From Iris pallida (lineage: Eukaryota > Streptophyta > Magnoliopsida > Asparagales > Iridaceae), in assembly GCA_029216955.1 (NCBI GenBank), contig JANAVB010002199.1, positions 14,817,417-14,881,416 on the forward strand: 64,000 bases of DNA. The letters are read 5' to 3'. This document shows positions 24,181 to 35,602 of the stretch, one piece after another. The first letter of the stretch is position 1. Every line of letters starts with the position of its first letter. The translations under genes were made by a program, and so were the position numbers. The notes below the pieces were generated by a model that was given only the letters and a program-made list of their open reading frames with translations, ran no database searches and was not told the DNA's origin.

Positions 24181-26448
24181 GGTCTTCCTCGGATATTAAG
24201 AAAGTTTTAAATAAGGACTGTTGAAAATATAAAAATAGAATAATAGGTATAAATAGGAAAAAATTGGGGACTTCTATGGAAAGTTGATGCTTGGGTTTTG
24301 GTGCTATTTTTTTTTTTTTTTGGGAAATTTTGGGGACATAGGGGTGTGTTTTATTTTTATTTTTGTACTTTAAACCGTTAAAAAACAATATAGTGTCACT
24401 TACAAGTTCAAATATTATTTATTTTTTTGGCTAATTAGCGTTTAGACCCTGCAGATGGAGTTTAAGTTTTCGCATGTCCAATTAGAGAATTTAGACCCTA
24501 AATTTTTATTTTTTATTTTTTTCATTATACTCTCTCTAATCTATATATCAAAATTTTATTATCAAACATGAAGGAAGGATATAATAGGAAAAAGAAAAGA
24601 AAAAAAAACCAAAAACAAAAATTCATGGTCTAAAACTCCCCAATTAGATATGACATGACTTAAACTCTAAACTGGTTTGCTTTTTTAGCTTCTTACTATA
24701 TAATGCAGTTTGGAAACGGCTCAAAAGTGAACCGTCCAAGCCGTATGTATATTATCATACATTTAAATAAATTTAAAAAATAATAAAAATAACTAAACAA
24801 CTATCTAAATACTCCATTAATTATTTAAAAAACCTTAACTAAGTATTTAACTATCTAATATAATTTATTTATATTTAAATAATTCTAATTCAAGTGGTTA
24901 AGGTAGGAGGTATTTTTATTGGTTGCTTGAGTTCATATCCTAGGATTGACAAGTTTTTATAATAAATTTACATTTAATTTTTTTAACATTTTTTTTGCAT
25001 GTGCACATTACTAGTATCTATATAGGGTAGTTTAAACTTTTGTTATTTACTTATTTTATCAATTTAAAGTATATTATAAATTTATGAATTGACTATTTTG
25101 TTCTTAAATACTGTAAACTATAACATCATTTTAAACATAAATTTACTAGTATAATAAAATAATAAGTAAAAAAAACTATTTCATCATCAAATTCCCCTTC
25201 AAATAACAATAAAATCAAAAATTATTTAATAGTTTAAAAACTAACTTTTGGCATAGAAAATTATTTAACAGTTAATTTTAACGCCAAATGCTCACTTTGG
25301 ACATCAAAAATTATTTGATTTGGAAAGTTTGAAACTAGTTTTTTTTTTTTTTTTCTATAACTAAAAAAAAAGAGAACAAGAAAGGAATCTGATTGTTTGA
25401 GCACTAATTAAATTTGTTGAGGGTTAAAATGAATTTTTTTTTGTACTTACAAGTTTTCTTTGACATCAGCACTTACAAGTTATAAGGTCAAGATTTGTCC
25501 TAGGGTATTTTATAAATTTGGGAGTTTTTTCCAAGAAGAAGAGATCCAAAATTTAACTTTCTTGTGGCAGTCTTGCTCGCGATCTTCATTTTCTCAATCT
25601 CAACAAGGGTCCATAACCTGGATATGTGCATTTCTGCATCTTTCAGAAATAACTTTGTAAGTTACTTCATGATTTTAGCCATCCGAGATGTCTGTCACAC
25701 AAAAGGCTTCACTGATCTATCAGAAAAATGGCCTACCATGAAACCTTGAGATCATCTTCTACTAATAACTCAATCACATTTAATGAACTTATAGAATGAA
25801 ATTAATATTATAAACAGAAGATAATTCCAAACTTACCCAGCTCATAAAAATGGCACTATAAGAATGTTGATCGGAGAACTGTGAGCCACGTTTGGTTCGC
25901 GAAATTGGAGCATTGGAATTGGATGCCAAAGGAAATGCGGAAAGGAATTTGATTCCCAAGAGGAATCACAATCTTCTTGGTTTTTCCAAACACCGGAAAG
26001 AAAATTGATTGAAATTGTAATTTTCCAAACACCGGAAAGAATCACTTTCCTTTCCTTTCAGCCAACCAAATGAGGCCTGAGAGTATCCAAATCTTATACA
26101 TCTGAAGCATAAAATGCATCCCATCGAACTATTGGCTGTGGCTATTTATCTGGATTGCCACTTCCAGGCAATCCTTCCATTCAGCAACATGAATACAGAA
26201 GAAAGTGCCTAGTAAAAGTGTACTACAAGCATCAGACAATGAAAAATATTGCGATTAACAAATGTCAAATCATACTAAGCAAACATTTTGCCCTCTTCAC
26301 GCATGCATTCTAGATCATAGGGCATCATTATAAAATTTACAAATCCTGAGGTTTTTCGTCGTCATCATCAAATAAGCTATGTAAGGCATTCATGGCCATC
26401 ATGATCATCATCAACTCAACGGCTGGCTGCAACACCACCGCCGATCAG
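24181..26448. other. Intergenic, AT-rich; MTB promoter and ATI 3' side
   Basis: 2.3 kb between the MTB 5' end and the ATI stop codon, both genes on the minus strand. The right part should hold the ATI 3' UTR and the left part the MTB promoter. Open frames near 25460-25749 show no family signature. A small TIR element (25877-26081) is listed separately. Confidence 0.55.
25877..26081. repeat. Small TIR element (MITE)
   Basis: Ends are tgagccacgtttggttcgc and, reversed, ctcaggcctcatttggttggc. The interior carries ttttccaaacaccggaaag twice and ggaattgg-type repeats. This gtttggttcgcg...gccaaccaaatgaggcc pattern is a frequent plant MITE type. Confidence 0.55.
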
Positions 26449-26520
26449 TCAACTCCGCTGGTGGCTGCCTTTGATAACATCTTTAAAGCGGTTTATGGGG
26501 CCCAGTACCCTGTTCATCTT
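26449..26520 (-). CDS. ATI-like last exon
   Basis: This 24-codon exon follows a gttactgtaacag acceptor. The RVLGPINRFKDVI block corresponds to the conserved C-terminal segment of ATI1/ATI2 (family pattern R.L.P..R.KD.I). It would not be found without knowing the family because it is 72 bp long and more than 11 kb from exon 1. Confidence 0.8.
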   Translation of the reverse strand, partial: KMNRVLGPINRFKDVIKGSHQRS

Positions 26521-29500
26521 CTGTTACAGTAAACTAGCTCAGTATTAAATGAGAAAATAAACTTCAAGGAGAAACATTGCATTCTTAACAATCAGGGTAT
26601 ATTCTACAACCACAACCGTGATGTCTCCAGAAACTAACAGAACGTCATTAAATTGGTAAAGTTTACGAGCACAGAAGATGATAAATGCCCCCAAATGGAT
26701 ACAACAAAATTACGTACATAAACAGGTAATAGATAGCGGTAAGAACTGCATATTGCTAAATATTTCACATGTACATTTATACTAAGCAAATCCTCCATAA
26801 ATTTTGAGAAGGAACACCAGTTTCAAGAAATCAAAATCTAAGTCAGTGAAATCGGTACAGTAAAAGTCATAGGGTCATCTGAAACCAGAAAAAATGAAAA
26901 ATCATCATCATCCAAGTCTTCTCCTATCAAAATGGGTTTCGGCTATAGAGCATAAGAAAACTCCATACAAGATCTGACAGTTCTATGACAAGTTGTAGAC
27001 CTGATGTCTAGCTATGAGCATGAAAGGGTCATTACCATAAAACAAAGGTGGCGAGTTGGCACGTAGGTTGCATTTTAAGCTCAGGCAACCAATGAGCACC
27101 TCCAAGTTCCCCTAGAGTATAAAGTCTAGACAAAGAGGTACAATTTGCTATAGGGAATTGCATTCATATGAATCATAACAATGACAGATAACACCAAATA
27201 GTGAAGGAATGACAATCCATGACCATGAGAAAAAGGAAAAAGAAAAAGTAAGGTAAAAGTCATCATAATAAAAAATCAAAGTTAAACATATTTGAAGTTT
27301 TGAACATTTTCATAATAAATCTATTTACCTCAGCATATAATATAATTGTCAATTATCTAGTTATGTTAAAGCAAATAATATTGCACAGAACCGACATGTA
27401 ATTCAAACATAACGCATAAATGATAAAAACTATCAAATTTGAACGAGTAAATATGACACCATCAATATCAGCATCTGTTTCCTGATGAGCTAAGATAGAC
27501 TATCAGGTTCAGCTTTCTATGATTATATTCTATACAAAACAGAGAAACTATCAAAGTGTCCTATCAGGTTCAGATTTCTACCCTATATAAAACAAAGGAA
27601 AAAGACACATGCAACCCTATGAAGAAGAAGAAGTTACTTATAAAGATATTTGCCAACTTCAGCTCTGTCTTCCTACATCTTAAAGCATATTCTATCAGCT
27701 ATCCGTCTTAAGAACTATTTCTTTAAGCATATCCTATCAGCTATATGTCATAAGAGCTATTTCTTTAAGCAATATCCTATCAGCAAGGATGTAAAAGGCG
27801 CTAGGCGGTGCGCCTAGCGCCTAGCGCCAAGGCCGCCTAGGGCTTAAGTAAAAATTATACCCCAAATTCAAAGCCTCTCATAATAACTAAACATATACTC
27901 ACTGTTGTGTCTTTTATGAGTCAGCAGCAGCTGCAGCACTCATCAGCTGCACAACAGCTTAAAAAAGAAAAAGAAGAGTGAAGAAGAAGAAAAAGAAAAA
28001 GAAAAAGAAAAACTTGCAGCTGAATAGAAGACTGGGAAGAAGAAAAAGAAGACTGAGAAGAAGAAGAAAAAGAAGAAAACGACTGAAAGAAAAACAAGAA
28101 GAGAAAGCATGAAGAGAAGAGAGGAAGGCTAACCTAGGCGGCTGGATGCTGCTGCTTCTTCTAGTTTTAGGTATGTTTTAGCCACGGGTTATCGGGTATC
28201 GGGTCGGAGCTGCTGACTTTAAAAAAAAAAAAAACTAAGCTAGGCGGCCGCCCACCCGCCTCGAGCCGCCTAGGCGGGCGCCTAAAGCCGTTTTTTTGGC
28301 ACGACCGTCTACCTGCCAATTCCGGCCGAATCTTGGGCGGCGACTGGCCGTCTAGCGCCTAGGCGCCGTCTAAAGCCGCCTTTTAGAACACTGCCTATCA
28401 GCTGAGCGGAATTGACCAGTTTCAGGTGATAAGAATTCTACGATTTTTTTTCTTATTTTACTTTTTTTGATTACTACATAGAAGACATACAGCTGACCCC
28501 AAAATTTTGGGATAATACTCAATGTTCTAAAAAGCGGGATTAGGCGGCGCCTAGGCGCCGCCTAGGCGCTGGACGGCGCGGCGGCGCCCAACTTTGGGCC
28601 GGAATCGGCCCCCAGGCGGACCAGGGAGAAAGGCGGGCCTGGGCGGCCGCCTAGGCGCTCGAGGCGGTGGGGCGGCCGCCTAGGCGGACTTGTTCGTGGC
28701 CGGTGGGCGGCCGCCTAGGCGGACTTGTTCGTGGCCGGTGGGCGGCCGCCTAGGCGGGTTACAAATTTTTTTGAAATTTTTTTTTTAATTGTTCAAGATT
28801 CAGGACCCGCCCCGAAACCCGAAACCCGAAGAAGAAGAAGAAGAAACAGCAGCAGTAGCCAGCAGCTTCCAAAAAAAAAAAAATAGTAGAGGGAAGAAGC
28901 CAGCAGAAGAAGAAGAAGAAGAAGAAGAAGAAGAAGAAACAGAAGAAGAAGAAGAAGAAGAAGCCAGCAGTAGCCAGCAGAAGAAGAAGAAGAAGAAGAA
29001 GAAGAAGAAGAAACAGCAGCAGTAGCCAGCAGAAGTGGGATCCATGCCGACGGACACTTAGAAGAAAGAGAGGAGATATTCTTATTTTGTTGCTATAATA
29101 TTGTTAGCTACTTGAATTATGTTTGAACTTGTAGTCTTGTCTATGTTGTCTTGAACTATGAATTTGACTTTGTTTACTTATTATGAGAAATTTTAAATTT
29201 TGAGTATAATTTTCACTTTAGCATATTTTAATTCCTATGTTTTTTGCGGTGACCGCCTAATATTAGAAGGCCGCCTAGGCCCCGCCTAGGCGCCCTAGGC
29301 GCTAGGTGGCTGCCCGCCTAGCGCCTTTTACAACCTTGATAATACTTCATGGGTTTTTATCGCTTCGTCCTTCAAATTTGTGTGTAACAACAGCCTATTT
29401 GTGGCACTAGTTTGGTAACAGATTACCCCTTCAGTCCTTCAACCCTTTTGTCCTCTCTTCATTTATTTTAGCTCTCCTCCTTGGTGCTTCTTTTCCTTTT

Positions 29501-32500
29501 AGAGAGTACAGACAATTACATGCCTTAGTATTTACAAATACTAGACACTGGAGTTACCATAAGAGAAATAGCCCACTTATACCCAGTCATCAACACTTTG
29601 CACTCAATGGTACTCTCACCGTCCAGTATGCAGAGAGAGATCAACTCAGTAAAGGAACTTCGCTTTAGTGGATCACGTGCCTGTTTCTGGCCCTATATTT
29701 ATAATAGATAAGTGGCCAAATTTGCAAGGAATAGAAAAAGAACAACTTCCAAAGATTTAAGATCCAAGAGAAGATACATAGGTTGTTACCAACTAAGCTT
29801 TAGCTAAGATATTGTCTTGAGAGCTTGTCGTGGATAACAAGTGAATTTAAGATCCTCGTCTGCATGGCAATTTGTATAGTGCAAATGATCGAGCTATTGG
29901 ACAAGCATCATATCATTACCACCAATTTTCTTGATCTATTATGTAGCAAAATGTTAGGGTAAGTCTATACTATCATGTTTCTCCTTTTTTTCCTGCTAAC
30001 ATACATAGTGGCATGCAACTGGATCATGGTCTTTGAACTTTTGGAGCTCGCTTTTCTTTTCCTATTTGATCATTTTAGCATTTTGGCGGCACTGATTTTA
30101 CTGGTGTATCTGTATGGTACTCCCCATGTGTAATTATCTTAATTCTAACTATTTTTGAAGAATTCAACGTGCAATGCAGTAACTGGTCAACAAAATTAAA
30201 TTATCATTGCTAACCAATTTGGGCTCAAAGTGGATACTGTAGTGCTCAACACCCACTTTCCACTATAACTTCCCTTGGTATTATATGTCCTGTTTTGAAT
30301 TTATATGGTCCACTAAGCGCCATGTAGAACGTCTGCAACAAATAGGATTGTGTATCAAATTACATTTGCATTATAAGGATTGCAAAGGAAGGCTTCAAGA
30401 AATTGAGGTTACAAACACCTTGAGAAATATGGTGGCGTGGCAGTTAAGAGGAACAACAGTTTCCACGATAATGGAAAAAAGAATAAGTGAACATACTTAA
30501 GATACAATGCTTCAGAAGCACTGAAAGGAAATAAAATCATAGATTTGTTTAGACCGTTGAGGCTAAACAGTTTACTTTTTGGCAACTTACGTGGAAGTTA
30601 ATATGGATGGAGAGGAAGAAGTCTACAAGCTGAATAGCTAAAGGAAAGAAGAACAAAAACTTTCAGAATATTGTAAAAAAGTGTCACTTTCCCAAGCACC
30701 AACAGGATCAACAGAGCTTCAAGGGTGCATTGTAGAAGAGACAAGTTTCTTTCAGAGTTCAGGAACTTGGTTGCAGATGTCAAGCTTATTAATACAGTAA
30801 CTGCAAGGCAGCACCAGGTGACAACCCGAGGCGGCGTAAGACCGAAAGGCCTAGACAGAGGCCTCAACATTGCAAGACGGGGACCTCCAAAACTAAAATT
30901 AGGAGTGTGTGGTACGTAAATGGGACAAACTTGAGAGTTGAGACTTGTCATTATGACAGGAACAATGTCTTGGGGCTGAGGGGCTCTAATATTTTCTTAT
31001 TACACGAAAACTCCGCCGTTGGTTGTTTGAGATTCAGAGTCGCCCTGGCAAGCAAGAAAAGAAAGAATCATAGAAGACTTAGTTGAGATGCCAGAGTCCT
31101 CGTCCATCGGCAGAGTTGAGGTGGGAGATGATTTGGGGAAGACAATAGGATGGGAGAAGGGAGTCAAGAGGCGAGTTAAGAAGCATGCTCTTTTCATCTT
31201 TAATACATGTTAAAGACCCTACCATTGACACTAATTTTAGGCTCATCCTTCCTCCAATTGCTGTCCTTCACCTTCCTCGGCTCTTCTCTGATCACGCTCC
31301 TCTTCTCATTCACCCAGTCGCATCGAATGGCTCTCCTGTCCCATTCAGATTTCAGCGTATGTGGGTTTCGCATCATACTTTTTCTGACTTCGTTTCAGAT
31401 AACTGGAACTAGACGTGCATCGGCCAGCCGCTGGATATTCTTCCTTTCAAACTGAAAAGACTGCGTAAAGCTTTGCGAGTCTGGAACTGGGAGATTTTTG
31501 GGGATCTCCGGTCCAAAAGAGTCGGCTGCTGACTCGTATTGATACTCTCGAGTCTACCATTCAGGAGAGTTGGAGCGAGTCCACATCTGCGGATATTCTG
31601 GCTGCAAAAAGGGAGTTGGGGACAACTCTCAGATTAAAAGAACAATTGCTTCAAGACCAGGCCAGGGTGAACTGGATTAAAGAAGGGGATCGGAATTCCA
31701 ATTTCTACCCTGCTATCATTAGAGAGCGGGCCACATCCAACAGTTCCAGAATGTTCAACCCCAATGGGTCGATAGTGGAGGAGCAGGTAGTAGTGGATCG
31801 GGCGATAAGTCATTTCTCCGACTTTTTCCAATATGAAGAGGCTCAGAATGCGGACGACTTTCTGTCTAGTACTCCTAATCTGATTTCTACAGAACAAAAT
31901 GATTCTCTCTGTGCTATGCCGACGGAGGAAGAGGTTGAAAGAGCCATTAACGCTATGAATCCTAAAAGCGCCCCGGGGCCCGATGGATTTACGGGTTTCT
32001 TCTATGCACACTGTTGGAATGTTATCAAGCACGACATCATGGCGGCTATATCGGACTTCTCCTGGGGAGTTCAACTTCCGACATGTATCACTGCGGCTAA
32101 CCTTACTCTTATTCCTAAGATTTCGAAACCTATGTGTTGTCAGAATTTTCGGCCTATGAGTCTTAGCAACTTCTCTCGGAAGATCATTTCGAAAATTCTG
32201 GCGGATAAGCTCTCGTATGTATTGCCTATGATCATACCGAGGGAGCAGTCCAGTTTTGTGAAGGGGAGGAGCATACATGAGAATATTAGCATGGCACATG
32301 AGATTATTAGCATTATTGATAACAAAATCATTGGGGGGAATGTGACCATTAAGCTGGATATGTCGAAAGCTTATGATCGGGTGCACTGATTGCGGGCCCT
32401 AAGGAAACTTGGGTTCAACGAGAAGTGGATCGACTACATTTACAGGTTGATATCCAACTGTTGGTATTCGATTTCCATAAATCGGAAAACGGATGGCTTC

Positions 32501-35500
32501 TTTCGATCTTCCCGGGGTTTACGGCAAGGAGATCCTTTATCACCGGCCTTATTCATCATTGCACATGATACTTTGAGTAGAAGAATCTCTAGTTTGTGCC
32601 TCGAGGGTCACATCAAGCATTTCTCGGGGAGGAGGAACGGTATGGTTATTTCACATCTTTTTTATGCGGACGATAGCCTTCTTTTCATCAATGGGGCCAA
32701 CGAGAGCATTGATTGCCTGATGTCTACGCTTAGGGAGTACTCGGCGGTTTCGGGACAGGTTATTAACTTTGCTAAATCTTCTCTTATTGTTTCCAAGAAA
32801 CCTCATATGCTTATACAGGCTGAGAACATTGCGGCGGCTACGGGCTTGACTACTACACATCTGCCTATTAATTACTTGGGGGTTCCCCTATTCAAGGGCA
32901 GGGCCAAGCCCGAGTACTTCCTGGAATTGGAGGACAAGGTCAAGAGAAGCTGTCGGGTTGGAAGGGGCGTCTCCTTTCATTTGGCAGAAAAATCACATTT
33001 ATCAGAAGTGTGCTTACCGCCTTGCCTATTCATGCTTTATCGGTGGTAAAGGTTCCTAACAAGTATCTTCATAGCTTGGAAAAGGCTATGGCGGGCTTCC
33101 TTTGGAATTCCAGGGAACTACATCGTAGAAGATGGATTGCTTGGGATCGGATTTGTAGACCTATGGAGGAAGGTGGTCTACGCATTAGACCCCTGGCTCA
33201 AGTCATGCAATCTCTTCACGCTAAACGATGTTGGTCCCTTATTAAAGGCGACTCAGTGTGGGCTCAATACATGAGTCGAAAATATGGGGATCCTACATCC
33301 CAGGAGTACACGCCTCCCCACAACCCCTCTCCTCTATGGTGATCTATGATGCATATATTTGATCGAGTTTACTCCCACTGCAAGTGGATCATTGGCAGAG
33401 GTCCATAACCCGATTTGGGGGACGAATTGGAGTGGCACTATTATCCCTAAACCGCATAACATCAGGTATATTCCTAACATAAGACAGATTTACTCATCCC
33501 CATATGTTCGTTCAAGATCAGGAGCTTCGGTGAACGCTCGTACATCCCTCCCTTGTGCGGCTAATGCTATTCTCGATGATCTGGAATTGACGGAGGAACC
33601 ATACTGTATAGTCTGGACCCTATCCCTAAGCGGCGAGTTTTCGACCAAATCTTATTGGGACTACTACCGGCAGCGTTCCCCAGTTCTCAAATGGGCGGGG
33701 TATTTTCTGGAACAAGTTCGTGCAGCCACGTATAGGGGCTTTCCTTTGGAGACTTTGGTTGAACGCCATCCCGGTGGACGCGCGTATCCGCTCTATGGGA
33801 TTCTCTATTGCATCCAAATGCGTTTGTTGCTCCTGCCCAGACGAGACGATAGATTATCTCTTTGTTCGTAGTGAGACGGCCTTCGATGTCTGGAACCACT
33901 TTGCGAGTATCTGCGGTTCCAAGAGTGTGCGGACTGATTTACATCATATTGCAGAGGTATGGCTACACGATGTATCTCTTCGTAACCGTAATGATGTCAT
34001 CAAGATTATTTTCACTTCATGTTTGTGGGAGATCTGGAAACAACGAAACTCCATTATGTTCAACAATGGCAGGGCCAACTCCAGAGACATAATCAGTCGG
34101 GTGTCACTCTAAGTAGTTAAAAACCGTTATATATCGGTTATATAACCGATATATAACGGTATCGGTCCGGCACCGATTTTTTTTTTTGAAAAACCGGTAA
34201 AATATCGGTACCCGATATTATCGGCCGATATGACCGATATATAAGTACATATTGGTTTTAAAAAAATTCGATATATAACGGTTAGGTTTTGTTAAAACCA
34301 AAAGTCAGGGAGAGTACAAGGTCACGATGTGTTTCACTCTCCTCACTTGTTCACAATGATGAATATATGGAGGATGAAGAACATGAAGATGAACAAACTA
34401 GGGAAGAAGGTGGAGAAGATGATGATGGTGAAAACGAAGAAAATAAAGTTGAAGTTGAGACTAATGAAGATTATTAGATAGTGAAACTTGAAAGTTGAAT
34501 TGGATCTTTTTTTTTTATTTTTATACTAGTTGAACCGTTTTGAAGCGGTACTTTTTATATTGTAATGTTGGTTTGGATATGAACCTTTTAGTTTTAATGC
34601 TTTAAGAAACAATTTTTGCATATTTTATAATAGATAACTATTAAGTGTGTTTTTCAAATATAAAAATTGTGTTAAAAATGCAAACCGATATTTACCGTTA
34701 TAAATCCAATATATCAGTGACATATCAATAACTCTACTGGACCGTTATCAAGAAAAACCCGTTTTTAACTGCATAGGTGTCACTTACTCTGCAACATTCG
34801 ATTATTGCTCACAAACTTAATAGGGAGCAGCATGATGGTCCGGCGGTTCGTGATACGATTAGAAGACACAGTGGTTGGTGTCGGCCACCTTCGATTCTTA
34901 AGCTCAACATTTGTGGTTGCTCGGGTGCGGCTACTAGTGCGGCCGGTGGGGGGATTATTAGAGACAGTGAAGGAGGCATGGTGTGCGCTTTCTACAAATA
35001 TTTTGAGCTAGGCGCCTCTTCTTGGCCAGATATTGACGTTATGGTTTGTGCTTTACAACTCTGCAAAGACAAAAGATTGGAGATATCAACAATTGAATTC
35101 TCTTCTCAAAGTCTTCTAAAAGCTTTGCATGGCAAGTCTACTGTCCCGTGGTCGGCGATCTACAGGTTCAGAAAAATTAGGACCCTTCTTTCATCCAACT
35201 CGGTTATTTCCCTTTGTGATATGGTCGAGAATGGCGTGGCGAAAGCTCTTGCCTCCTTGGTTCTTGTTTTCAAAGAGGATAAGACCTTCTCCCACACCGG
35301 AGACTTACCGGATGTGATTAGTAGGGCCTTGGCCATAGACCATAGATCGGTCTCCTAGTTCTTGTTTCTGTTGACTTTTGGTCCTTTGTGTTCTTTTTGT
35401 GTTTTGTTTAGGCCTTTTGGCTTACTTTTGTAGAGGTCTTGGGCTTTTTCCCAGCGTCCTTTTGGTTCATTTTGTGCTTTGTTTAGGCCTTTTGGCTTAC

Positions 35501-35549
35501 TTTTGTAGACGCCTTGGGCTATCTCCCAGCGTCCATTCTGCCTTCCTTC

Positions 35550-35602
<53 letters not shown>

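Noticed and set aside
28789..29057. Glu/Lys-rich and Phe/Ser-rich open frames
   Set aside because: Products of a (GAA)n simple repeat inside a MULE-type element.
30598..31197. Open frames before the LINE in the ATI-like intron
   Set aside because: No family signature, no splice context; outside the LINE duplication borders.
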